NCBI RefSeq assembly: GCF_000143415.4
Contig: NW_003314380.1
Coordinates: 355,061-419,060, forward strand
Length of the DNA stretch: 64,000 bases
Reading direction: 5' to 3'
Source: Selaginella moellendorffii
Lineage: Eukaryota > Streptophyta > Lycopodiopsida > Selaginellales > Selaginellaceae
How positions within the stretch are numbered: the first letter of the stretch is position 1; the number at the start of each line of letters is the position of its first letter. The notes under the pieces are model-generated. The model did not search any database and was not told where the DNA came from. It worked only from the letters and a program-made list of their open reading frames with translations. Positions 11,971 through 22,994 of the stretch are shown here, in pieces. Made by a program: the position numbers and the translations under genes.

Positions 11971-13225
11971 AGATTAACCAACCATTAGATGGTAGAGTAA
12001 ATAAGAATATACTAGGAAGTATTTAGGAAAGTTTATAAATTATAAACATGTTTTATAAAAAATAAATAATACCCATTAAATAGTAGAATATCCTAGAATA
12101 TTTAAGTATATTCTAAGTATATCCACCAGACAAAATTCTAGGGTGAAATAGAACTTTACTTTGAAAGGAAAGTGAGATTTTGTAGCACCGGCTAGCTTGC
12201 TAGACTCTTGAAGCTCAAGTGCCTTGGGCTTGCAAAAATCAGCTCACAGAATACATCCCAAAAGATGTTTACATTTTTCTTGTCTCTCAATTATTTAGAC
12301 TTTGAGTAAAAACCAACTCTAAGAAGTTCAAGCCTACCTTGAGAATTCTTCCAACTTGATTTTGGATCAAATTGACTATAGAGCTAAGTACTAGTATATA
12401 CTAATTGAGCTCAAACAACTTTCTAACCTACACTAGCACGTAGACAGAAAAAAACAAAGAAATGAGATTGTAGCTGTAGTGATTAAATAGTGTTTGACCA
12501 TTTTTGTAGTGTATGGAATTAGAATATACTTTCACTATGAATATTTAGAATATTAAGGAATTTTATGTTTATAATTTATAAAGCAAGATTAATCTTATTG
12601 CATATCAACCATTAGATGGTAAAATAAATAAGAATATACTAGAAAGTGTTTAAGAAACTTTATAAATTATATACATGTCTATAAATTGTAAATACAAGAT
12701 TAATTTAATTAAATAATACCCATTAAATAGTAGAATATCCTTAGGTATATCCACCACCACCATGAAATAGAATACCTCACTTTAAGAGGAAAGTGAGATT
12801 TTGTACACATCTTTATAACATGGTACTAGGCCAGCTCACTAGCCTCTTGAAGCTCAAGTTCCTCAGGCTTGCAAGAATCAACTCACAAAATACATCCCAA
12901 AAGATGTTTACATTCTCTTGTCTCTCAAATATTTAGACTTTGGGTAAGAACTAGCTCTAGGAACTTGTTCCAGCCTGCCTTGAGAATTCTTCCAACTTGA
13001 GAGTGCTTGACTTTGTATCAAACTGGCTATAGAGCTAGGTACTAGTATATACTAATTGAGCTCAAACAACTTTTCTAACCTACACAAACATGAGTTTACT
13101 AGATAGAAAAAAAACAAAGAAATGAGATTGTAGTTGTACTAATTAATTAGTATTTAACCATTTTTGTAGTGCATGGGATTAGAATATACTATCACTATGA
13201 ATCTTTAGAATCTTAAGGAATAAAT
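11970..13225. repeat. Two ~600-bp direct repeats, offset ~630 bp
   Basis: The segment at about 11975-12565 is repeated at about 12605-13215 in the same orientation, with high identity through blocks such as aaccattagatggta, cccattaaatagtagaat, catcccaaaagatgttta and agtatatactaattgagc. Related short blocks (attagatggta, ctagaatatt) recur near 28530, 28880 in the opposite orientation, and 62830. The paired arrangement could be two LTR-like ends or a tandem duplication of a repeat, but I see no internal coding region or primer-binding site between them. Confidence 0.65.
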
Positions 13226-13429
13226 AGGAAGGGCGTTTTTATCAAGTAATTATCAAGTAAGGGCTCTTTAATGACTTATAATGCTTTGATCTCCAGCTAA
13301 ACATGGTCAATGCACCATCTCATGAAACTCCTTTGCCTACTTATTCCATTTTCACAGACTCCCTCAATGATATTGTTCAAAAAATTTACAAGGTTCTACC
13401 AACTTCTTCAGCTGGAAAGATCTAGTGAG

Positions 13430-13975
13430 AAAATTAAAGTTAATCTGGAGTATATAACTCGTGATTATCGTGATCGTTTTATCTTCACAGAGCTACTTAG
13501 AACTCTGAGAATGTGAAGTTGTTTTACCTGGTCACACAGGATTTGCGCAGGCTCAAAGTTTTCGTTTGATCGTGATCGATCACTCGGTCCAGGTGGACTG
13601 AAACAATGTTTTACCTGCTGGAGTCAGGCTCATCTGATATGAAGGTTAACGATCCGGCAGCTCCCAAGGACCGGGAGCTACAAACTTTCCAGTAAGAAGC
13701 AGTACGTCTCGATCTAAGCTCGCAAGTTTGTAAGTTAAGTTCCGTGACAAACAGTCGCTACGAACTCCCGACACAGCAAACAATCCATCACTTGAGACCA
13801 CAGCAGCTGAAGAACCATGGCCTCGTGATGGAGAAGCTAAGACTCTCTTGCTCGTGAAGAACACAACTATGCGGGGCCAGGCAACCTCATTGTTCGCTTC
13901 TCACGATGCTCCTGTGGTGGTGTGGTGGTACTATCAAGTCTTCGAAGCGATCACGATGATCACGAGTTATATACT
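13430..13975. repeat. ~35-bp inverted repeat, arms ~480 bp apart
   Basis: The left arm at about 13446-13478 (tggagtatataactcgtg followed by a tcgtgatcg block) is found as its reverse complement at about 13941-13975. In both arms it translates to a YITRD-RDRF peptide, which is why the same peptide shows up on opposite strands. There is also a short direct repeat, gttttacctg, at about 13523 and 13610. Confidence 0.6.
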
Positions 13976-13983
13976 CCAGCGCC

Positions 13984-14250
13984 GCGCATCCCGGGACATT
14001 TCGGAGCCTGGAGCATCTCCATCGTGCTGCATGCGAGATCGTCACCACCGCCAGCTCTCTCAAGCTCTTCCACTTCCACAACAACAACATGACCGGCGAT
14101 CAAGGAGCCAGATCTCTCGCCAGGCTCGTCGAGAAGGCTGTCCAGCTCGAGAACTTTCGCTTCTCGTCGACTAGAGTTAAGGTGGCGCTGGCTTTGGCCA
14201 TCGCTGCTGGATCCAAGCTCAAAGTTCTTGACTTGTGGTGCTGTGCTTAA
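13984..14250 (+). pseudogene. RanGAP-like leucine-rich-repeat fragment
   Basis: An open frame of 88 residues without a start codon reads as part of the LRR domain of plant Ran GTPase-activating protein. It includes SLKLFHFHNNNMTGDQGA, LENFRFSSTRV and SKLKVLDL, matching in order the FHNNMTGDEGA / LEDFRCSSTR / LKKLDLRDN signature of that family as I remember it. The part that should follow STRV (a short Gly-containing loop) is missing by a few residues, the frame ends at 14248-14250, and no upstream WPP domain or further LRRs are present. RanGAP stimulates GTP hydrolysis by Ran at the nuclear envelope. This piece cannot do so alone, so I read it as a relic or captured fragment. Confidence 0.6.
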
Positions 14251-14348
14251 ATTGAAATGGAAAATTTCAGCCATGTTGAATCTACATTGACCCATAACCA
14301 TGCCATGAAAAAACTTTCCCGGGCTTTGTACATAAGTTAAAGAGCGCT

Positions 14349-16569
14349 CTACACTTCCCTGGCGCTGCTGTTTCTTCCACATATGCAACCAGGAAACGGG
14401 TTGGCAAAGAAATAGTCTTCGTGCTTTGGGACGGGACCGGGAACTCTTAGCGCTGGACCTCCAGTCCTCACTTCGTGTAGCATTTTCACTTGAGACGCAA
14501 ATTCATCCCAAGACATATTCCCAGCTCCATAGCTATCAATGAGCCGAATCAGCTTTCGCCTGGAGGAGAGTGGAACGAAAGTTAGAGAATGGGAGAAACT
14601 ATAAACGTGGCATGAAAAAGAACCTGTCCGGGCTGATTGTCTTCCGAAAGCCATCGTAGCGTCTGTGTCCCTGGAGCGCTTTGGCCATGTTTCCATCGTG
14701 CGTGAACACGAAGACATCGCTCTCAAGAGCCACTGCGTAATCCACAGCCGAGAGCCTGTTTTGGTACCTGGCGAGCGTTGAGAGCTCCTCATAGGTTGCC
14801 AACGTCGAATGCGAGTACACGCCTGGAAAGATCTTCTTCAGCGACGCCATGCTGCCGTTCCCATAAGTTTCCCCGGCGACAATGTAGATGGCCGTGGGCT
14901 CGGGATAGCCAAGAGCTTTGAGAAAAAGCCCAGTCTCGTAAGGGGTTAGAGGACAACCACCTTGCCTGCGTTTCTCCTCGCCGTCAATTTCCTTCTCTTT
15001 CCAATGCCGCACGTCGTATCTCATGCGCTTCAGTTCTCGTGCTTCCTCGGTGGACAAACCGTGTGTACATCCAGTAAAAGACAGCATATCTTTTTCGTAT
15101 CTGGAACGAGCAATTAGAGAAAGAAACACAAGCTCAAGTTTTCAGTACCTGAGATGCAGCGCAATGAACGGGCCTGTACTTTGCATTCTCTTGATCAGCG
15201 CGTCTGCCACTCTTTGCAAAGGTTCTGTGAACTTCAGTGCATGGTAATTCGCACGGCATCTCAGCCTCTGGATCTCGTCTGGAAGGTCGTTGTTGGCAAG
15301 CCTCGAGTCTGCATGCGTCAGGTGCAAAACCTTGTGCTCTTTGAGCAATGCCGTCATGTTGTTTCTATAGTATGATTCCTGGAACAGTACAAAGATAAAG
15401 CAACCATTGCACAAAGACAAAAACTTAAAGCTTACATTGGACCACGATACAGGAGCCTTGCGGAAAGGAACGACATCCCGGAGAGAGGGAGGCAGCGCTT
15501 CAACAATAGACACGTCTTTCTCTAACGCGTGGATGAAATAGTTTACATCAAATATGTCCTTGAAATCGCTGAGAAGAAACAGTAAGTTGAAACGACGAAC
15601 CGAACAGTTCAACGAACTGGAGCTACCTGGGATCATTCCAAAAGGATGTCTTGTCAAGGACAGGAACGACGAGGGTCGCATTCATAAGCCGAGCGACAGC
15701 AACCATGTCGCAAATCTACATCAAGCAGAAAAACCTCTGGCCTTCAACGATTTCTTTGAAAAATACAAGTCTCAGAAGCTTACCCCCGTTCGCATTTGAT
15801 TGAGTCCGCCATTGGCAGTCACTAAAAGGTAACCATTCGTCACTGCTCCTGGTCCTGCAAAAAAACATCCACCCATAAAGATGTAAGCTTCATCCGCTAA
15901 GACAGGAAAAAGCTCTAGGTACCTCTATGACGCCGGGAACGAGCAATGCATTGGCGGTATCTATCGCTGCGTGGCCTGGCCCATAGCTCGTCATAGTCCT
16001 GCTTCCACCCAAAACTAACTAAAACCTAAAGAGTCGAATTTACGAACCTCTTGCCGGCCTGCCCAGGAAGAAAGGAGTTTTTTCTGTGTGGGATCGACGA
16101 TCGCGAACTCCGACTCCGATACCGCTCGTAGCATCGCGCTGGAAGGACGATCCTGTGAAATTTGAGCGCTAAGAATCAGAGAAGTTCCAAGGAGGAGGCG
16201 AGAAATTCTCACCCGGAATCCAGCCTGCGTTGGAAGAGGCCGCCCGATCGAGACTAGTTTGAGCGTGACGAGAAAGATTGTCGCCAATGCAGATAGAAAG
16301 ACTCCCCAGTTCCGCGCTCCCTTCTTCGTGTGCAGCATTGCCCGGAAGAGGACGAACTCCACGAAATCTTGCAACGTGTGCCTGAATTGCTGGAATTTCT
16401 TCGCGTGCGCCGGCAGCGCGCCATGGACGACAGCGAACGGACCTTCCTTCTCGAATTTCCGGGAGCGCCTGTTGATCGGAGCCGAAATCACCTGCGGCGC
16501 AGGATCTTGATGAGCTGGGAGCACGTCGGGAGGATCGGGATTGGCGCCGCATCGCCAGTGGAAGCGCAT
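14349..16569 (-). CDS. O-fucosyltransferase family protein (plant GT65/DUF246-type)
   Basis: Nine exons join in frame to about 582 residues: 16569-16213, 16152-16048, 15998-15923, 15854-15784, 15715-15627, 15568-15436, 15378-15149, 15100-14624 and 14559-14349. All introns are 47-75 nt with GT-AG ends. A single hydrophobic segment at about residues 88-108 ([19 protein letters not shown]) is the expected type II Golgi anchor. The catalytic domain carries family signatures: [63 protein letters not shown] and a C-terminal [22 protein letters not shown] holds the conserved Arg used for GDP-fucose binding. It probably fucosylates a cell-wall glycan or protein in the Golgi, but the acceptor is unknown. 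It is divergent to the PP2C-kinase gene. The start was chosen because it gives the anchor; an upstream exon cannot be excluded. Confidence 0.9.
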
Positions 16570-17080
16570 CTTCGATCGATCGCCCCCCTACCAGAAACTC
16601 CTCATCTTCGCGAAGAGAAGAACAAGAAAGAGATAGGTTTTTGGAAGATTCGCGAGAATGCAAAGAGGAGCATGGCCGCGCAGCAAAGAAGAAGGGAAGA
16701 AGGCCATGAGAGGTTTGTTACTCAACCGTTGGATTGCGGGAAGTGACGGCCTCAACGCGATCACGTAAGGCCCGTCCACGTGGCCAAATGCTGGCGCTGT
16801 GATTGTTCCCTGTGGCGTACGGAGGCATCATAGTCGTTTACCGATGTTTCACGTTGTTGAGCTGGCGAGCCCAGGAGCGTTGGATCAAGCCTCGCGTGGG
16901 AAATCTTTACCTTCAGCGCATACAGGATCTTGGCCTGAATGGAACCTGTATCGACGGTTGGCGTTAGGTTAAAATATTCGGTTAAGACATTTTCACTCTC
17001 GCTAGAACCCTAACAACAGGGTATAAGCCCTAAAGTGGGGGGCAGATGATCTTGTGTGGATTGTTCCGGCGCAGCAGCAA
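16570..17080. promoter_or_regulatory. Shared divergent upstream region
   Basis: About 510 bp separate the start codons of the O-fucosyltransferase (-) and the PP2C-kinase gene (+). It contains GC-rich sequence near the fucosyltransferase and an AT-rich patch near 16970-16995. A telomere-box-like aaccctaa occurs at 17006-17013, a motif common in plant promoters. No long open frame is credible here. Confidence 0.45.
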
Positions 17081-20000
17081 ATGCGGGAGTCATTGCTCTG
17101 GATTCTGGTGTGGATCGCTCTGGCTCATCGAGCACAGGGATCAAATGCGGTGGTGGATTATCTAGATCGGGTCGATGACGCGACGAAGCAAAGATTTTCC
17201 GAGGACTGGAAGAGGCTCATCGAGATTGTGGCGCCAGGGAGCTGCCTGGGTAATGTTTCGACGGGAGTAGCAGATGGCAGCTGTGGAACATCGATTCGGA
17301 TAGGTCGGAGGCCGACACAGGAAGACACGCTGATTTGTTTTCCTGGAATTGATCTTCCTCCTCTATCAGGTCAGTATTGCGTGAATTTCCCTCCATTTTT
17401 TCTCTGGCTCATCTCGGTTGACAGGGAAAAAGTTTTCGTTTTCTTTGCTTGGAGTTTTTGATGGCCACGGTAGTAAAACAGCCAGTTCGATTTGCGCACA
17501 CTGCCTCCATAAGTATTTCCTACATCACGTGTACAAGATATCTACAGCGACATTGGAATCGCCAAGGAATGACAACTTTCCTGACGCTAAATCTTCTATT
17601 TCGGATGAAGAGCTGGAAGGAATTTTCTGGAGAAAGATTATGAAGGAAGCACTCGCAGCGGCTTTGGTCGACATTGAAGAAGCTTTTATTAAGGTCTGAA
17701 GCTAATGATCTAGATCCTAGATGGTTTTCATGCCAAGATTTACAGAGAGCCATTGACGGTGAAGCGATGGGAGGCACGACTGCTTGTGTAGCCATTGTAA
17801 TTGACGATCATGTTCTCGTAGCGAATATTGGCGACTCCAAAGCTTTAATTTGTTCTCTATCTGATGAAGGTAAGTTAATGTGTTGCATGTTACTCGTGAG
17901 TACTGAACTGCCGCCTGCAGAATCTGGCGTTCTAAATGCGGAGGAGCTTACGTTAGATCATCATCCCAACCGAAGAGACGAGAAGCTGAGAATTGAGTCC
18001 TTTGGTGGTTATGTCGAACACTCCCGAAGCATTCCCCGTGTCGCTGGAATTTTAGCTGTTTCACGGTCTATTGGAGACTTGGCGCTTAAGAAGTAAGTTA
18101 TACTTCTCGTCATATACTTGTCTCTTTGCATTTTCATTTTGTTTTACGTTTAGGTACGGTGTAATCTCAGAACCCGAATTTACTGGCTGGAAAAAGATTG
18201 GTGACAAGAACAAATATCTAGTTCTTGCATCCGATGGGATTTTTGAGACTATGAGTTCCCAGGATGTTTGCGCGGTCTTAAAAAGTATTGAGGTCGGAAA
18301 GGACGTTTCTCGAACTCTAAAGAACAGGTTTTTATCTGCGAAAGTTGCGATTCCCTTGCCGCCACCAAAAGAAATGACTTCTCCACCTGAGTCGAATTTG
18401 TGCCGCGACTTCCTGCATACCTGTTTACCGGGGCGATCAGATTTGGAGAACGAGATAACCTCTGGCAGATATCAGCTTAATGTTATGGCCGACGGAATCG
18501 TCGACAGTGCTTTTAAACTGGGAAGTACAGACAATCTTGCAACCGTTGTCTATGCCCTTGGCGATATTCCGAATATTGAAAAGAGCGAGAACGATCACGA
18601 TACTACTATGGATGACAATGCGACATCAGGTTCTAGCACCTTTTTTTTTCCCTTAATGTTTTTCCTCATGTTTTTTGTCTACAGGCTGTAATTACTTTCC
18701 TGAGAGTGTTACTAAGACACCAGGATCTCTTGTAACTGGTGTCATTGTAAGTTTTCATTTTATCTTGAGTATCACGCATGTTCTCTTTTAGGTTCGTCGT
18801 GAAGGCGCTCGTTTTTGCTATTCACTCACAGAACCTCTACATAGAGAAGTGATTTCTCATTTTCAGTATGAAGGTCGTTCGAAGAAAGCAGACAAGCTAT
18901 GTCCTTCTAAGTTTAGTTTCGTACTCCCAGGTAAATACGGGTTTGGATTACAAATAATAAAATGCTGTTTTTCTCAGACACGAGGGAAACCGTTCCTGCA
19001 AATGTCGAGCACAATCCCGCACCATGCCAACTTATAGACCTTATTGCTGCAGTTCCCACTGATTTTGAGAGCTTCGCAAGCTTAAATGTCTCTACATCAA
19101 AAGTCTTTGAAGCTCCCCCTTCTTTTATGCTTCATCATTATAGGTAAGAACAATCCTATTCACAACATACTCACAATGTTAACACTGCAGGTACATTCTT
19201 AAAAAGAAGTTTGCGCGGGGTTCTTTCGGGCAAATATGGTTGGCTGTCCGAAAGGAATGCAAAACTGAAGAGCTTGGAACGGGGTTTTGCGAATGGCGTT
19301 TGCACGAGGATAATTTTGAGTCAAATGCAGACGGTCTTGAGGACGATGTTTTCGTCTTGAAGCAAATTCTGGTAGATTCTTCTTTAAGCATGTGCTTACT
19401 GTCTCTAACTATTTGAAGAATGCTGCAGCTCAATGGACGGCCGGAAATTCGATTGAGTGGTTTGAGAGAGAGGCACTTCGGAGAGATTTTCTTAAACGCG
19501 TCCAGAAGTCGGCTAAGTACCGAGGAAGGACTCAACCATGTAGCGCGTTTCCTGGACTCGTTTGTGGTGCAAGGCAATCTCTGGCTAGTGTTTAAGAAAG
19601 AAGGGCGATCTTTATCTCGGCTGCTTTACGAATCGGAACGAGCACCAGGAAGTAATGGCTCTGAAAGCAAAGACAAAAGACTGTTTGAAGTCGTTCGACC
19701 ATCGGCATGGTGGCGGTGGCTGAAAACTACAAAGAAAGGTCAACGGGAAATGCGCAACTTACTCCGTCAGTTGGTACGTTCCTTGGTTGATTTAGTGTTT
19801 GAATCATTGCAAACTGAAATTGTATCTTTTCAGCTATTAGCCGTCAAAGCATGCCACGATCGTAATATTACACATCGAGACTTAAAACCAGGTATAACAT
19901 ATGTGTTACAGCTATTTCCTCGCTTACCTCTACGTCTCAGAAAACATGGTCGTCCAAGAACCTGTGGATAGTACGAATAAAAGTATCAAATGGCCTGCGA

Positions 20001-20939
20001 ATCTCAGTTTGTAAGTTCAAACGAAGGAGCATCGAGGTACTAATACATATATTTCAGACGCTTAATTGATTTCGGGAGTGCTATAAATCCATTTACGCTA
20101 CAGCATTTGTATGGATCTGCGGGACCAAGCAGGTAAATTTCTTTGTTTGAGTATGCTTCTAATAATCAAGACTCAGAAATGAGCACACGCCGGAGTACGC
20201 TCCTCCAGAAGCTCTACTTTTTGACCACTGGATGCATTTCCATCCAAATCAAACCAAAGCGTAAGTGAGTTATGTTTTAGCAAATGGTCTTTACTTTGTT
20301 GGTGTAGGCATGACATCTGGAGTGTAGGGGTAATAATGCTGGAAATCGTTCTAGGCACTCCCCATGTATTTCAAATAAGCGCTCGAACACGAGTTCTTCT
20401 CGACAGAAGTTTGGGAGGCTGGGACGAAGAGTCGAAAAACGTTGCTTACATGTCAGTACGTTGTCTGTTTTCTGCCAAACGTGATGTTACAAGAATTTCT
20501 TCAGGTTACGAGCTTTCATGGAGATGTGCATTTTCTTGCCTCGTGTTCCTCCTCGGCATCATCGAAATGAAACTGTGAACCACCAGGTCCGATAGTTATC
20601 TGATCTCAAACTTTGTGGATACATATTTACTTGTTCAGGAAGAAAGTCAGCTTGCTTCAATGGACTGTAGTGAAGCTGCCCTGCAGAGAAAGATCCAGCA
20701 ACGAGATCCACTAGGATTGGGGTTTGTCTGAGCCATGTACGTGTTTAAGGCATTAACTTTCTGTTGCAGCATGCCAGACATATGGTCATTTCGGCTTCTA
20801 CGTCAACTTCTTCAATGGTATCCGGTGAGCTTTAAAACGCTTTTCTATACGTTTCCTGACTTAACATTTTCAGGAGGATCGTGTTTCAGTGGACGAAGCT
20901 TTAAGTCATCCATATTTCCATCGTAATTTGCAACGTTAG
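17081..20939 (+). CDS. PP2C phosphatase-protein kinase fusion with N-terminal signal peptide
   Basis: The first ATG that opens the frame is at 17081. It gives a signal-peptide-like start (MRESLLWILVWIALAHRAQG), then a PP2C domain with RRPTQEDT, GVFDGHGS, GGTTACVAIV, ANIGDSKA, LAVSRSIGDL, LVLASDGIFE and GSTDNLATVV. These retain the metal-binding Asp residues of the family. After a ~120-residue linker comes a kinase domain with GSFGQIW (P-loop), VFVLKQI (Lys), THRDLKPEN (catalytic loop), LIDFGSA (DFG) and YAPPEAL (APE), ending HPYFHRNLQR. Introns are short. One at 17694-17745 is easily mistaken for a frameshift, but splicing it restores the frame. I recall Arabidopsis neighbours At3g63340 (PP2C) and At3g63330 (kinase) as the probable counterpart, so the pairing is not new. 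The N-terminal signal peptide and the intact kinase motifs are notable. About 15 exons; not every junction was verified. Confidence 0.85.
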
Positions 20940-21059
20940 AACGATATGACTTTGACTACCCGAGACGGTAAGACAAAAAATACTCTTTTCTTTCTCTTTT
21001 TTCACGAAGAACAGTTCGGCGGTTATTGCAGTTAACCAAGACTAGATTCAGAGGACGAA

Positions 21060-22904
21060 ATGAGTTTCCTGGCTAGCTGTGAGTAAATGTTTTGCGAAAT
21101 TCTCAATTGTGCTTGCTTTAAACTTGTTGCAGCTTTATACAGAGTCAAGGTTCCCTGTTGTTGCAGCTTTCTGCTTCTTATTCTTTTGCTGAGCGCGATA
21201 TTAGCGTAAACTCTCTTATTTCTTTAGCTGACAAGCACCTTGTCCTTTTCCAGTGCGCGTAGCGCCGCAACGCCACCTCGCGGCTGGAATTCTTATGATT
21301 CGTTTTCTTTTACTATTTCTGAGGAACAATTTTTGGAAAATGCGAAAATTGTATCAGAAACTCTTAAGCCGCATGGATATGAGGTAACGGCTACTTGTTT
21401 TTCGCCTGTCAAGCTCACAGTCAGATATGATGCAGTACGTCGTAATAGATTACCTGTGGTATCGTAAGCTAAAACATGGATGGTTTAAAACTTCTGCAAA
21501 GTCGCCCGGTTATGATCTCATTGATAAGTGGGGACGACCGCTTCCGGATCCAAAACGATGGCCTTCCACGACCGGTGGAAAAGGATTTGCACCTATTGCC
21601 GCTAAAGTTCATGCACTGGGTCTTAAGCTCGGTATTCACGTCATGAGAGGAATCAGCACGACAGCAGTAAAGAAGAAAACTCCGATCTTGGGCGCATTCA
21701 AGAGCAATGGACATGCATGGAACGCTAAAGATATTGCTTTGATGGATCAAGCCTGCCCGTGGATGCAACAATGCTTTGTTGGGGTCAATACCAGCAGTGA
21801 AGGTGGAAAGCTTTTCATTCAATCTCTTTACGATCAATATGCTTCTTGGGGGATAGACTTCATCAAACATGACTGCGTTTTCGGGGCAGAGAATCCCCAG
21901 CTCGACGAGATACTCACAGTTTCAAAAGCTATTCGTAACTCAGGACGTCCGATGATATATTCTTTGTCCCCGGGAGATGGAGCAACACCCGGGTTGGCTG
22001 CAAGGGTGGCGCAACTTGTAAACATGTATCGAGTTACTGGGGACGACTGGGACGACTGGAAGTATCTCGTGAAGCATTTTGATGTAGCAAGGTACCAAGA
22101 ATTGCATTCTTTGTATTCTGTTAACTTGCACTGTTTCAGAGACTTCGCAAATGCGGGACTCATTGCCATTCCTAGCGTGGTTGGAGGCAAGTCTTGGGTA
22201 GACTTAGATATGCTACCATTTGGACGTCTTACGGATCCTGGTAAACTAGTTTTTTGTTTTGTTCTTTTGATGAAGTCAGGGTTTTCTCGTTCCAGCTGCT
22301 GCTTATGGTCCGTATCGAAATTCTAGACTGTCTTTGGAGGAGAAGAAAACACAGGTTCAGTTAAGTGTACATTGTAATGCACATCACTCACATTTTTTCT
22401 TGGTAGATGACGCTCTGGGCAGTGGCAAAGTCTCCTCTCATGTTTGGAGGTGATTTACGACGTTTGGACAATGAAACATTGAGCTTGCTTACAAATCCGA
22501 CGGTTTTGGAAGTAAACTCTCACAGTACGGGCAACAGAAACGCTCAAGGGAATGACGCAGAACGAGTGTGGGTCGCTCATGGGCGAGGCAATGGACAAAT
22601 CTATATCGCCTTTTTCAACTTATCGCGGAAGAAGCGAACGGTCACGTTGCCTCTGGTACACCTCATACAACGAAGGACCCCGAAAAACGAGACGGACGAG
22701 TACGTAGCTTGCGCTGGAAATGAAGCTTGGAGCCAGAAACCAGTGGCAGTGATCAACGTTTTAGCCGAAGAAGTTGCTGGACATGGCACTGTACTGTTTT
22801 CCCTTTTATGCAACGTTGGAAGCCGTGAAGAGGTATGGTTCGCTAGTGTTTATAACATTTTCAGCCATCTCTCTCCGTTACTTTTGCAGGGAAGTAGCAT
22901 CTAA
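21060..22904 (+). CDS. GH27 alpha-galactosidase / beta-L-arabinopyranosidase-like glycosidase
   Basis: Exons 21060-21078, 21133-21205, 21254-21383, 21436-22091, 22140-22240, 22296-22354 and from 22407 to the stop at 22902-22904 (a last 57-nt intron, 22833-22889, may be spliced or read through; both reach the same stop). The N-terminus is a hydrophobic signal sequence (CCCSFLLLILLLSAILA). The mature part begins TPPRGWNSYDSF, the GH27 opening. The nucleophile Asp lies in DFIKHDCVFG and the acid/base Asp in YRVTGDDWDDW. The late Trp/Asp region reads MTLWAVAKSPLMFGGDLRRL. This subgroup, with HDCVFG rather than YDNC, resembles Arabidopsis APSE (At3g26380), which trims terminal arabinopyranose or galactose from arabinogalactan. 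Secretion to the wall is likely. It lies 120 bp downstream of the PP2C-kinase gene and converges with a PPR gene 90 bp away. Confidence 0.88.
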
Positions 22905-22994
22905 ATCGCTTGGGAGATATGATGAAGTTACCAGAGGCGATTACATGGCGGTGAGTCCACCAGGATCACAAAATGAAGATAACAAGTTTTCTTA

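Noticed and set aside
13646-13864. 72-residue minus-strand frame
   Set aside because: No family resemblance and no splice context; it lies between the arms of the inverted repeat.
17054-17080. Longer start for the PP2C-kinase protein
   Set aside because: It would need a GTG start; the ATG at 17081 gives a standard signal peptide.
17690-17750. Apparent 1-nt frameshift in the PP2C domain (…AFIKV then stop)
   Set aside because: A 52-nt intron with gtctga...tttacag borders (17694-17745) joins AFIK to RAIDGEAMGGTTA in frame, matching the PP2C family.
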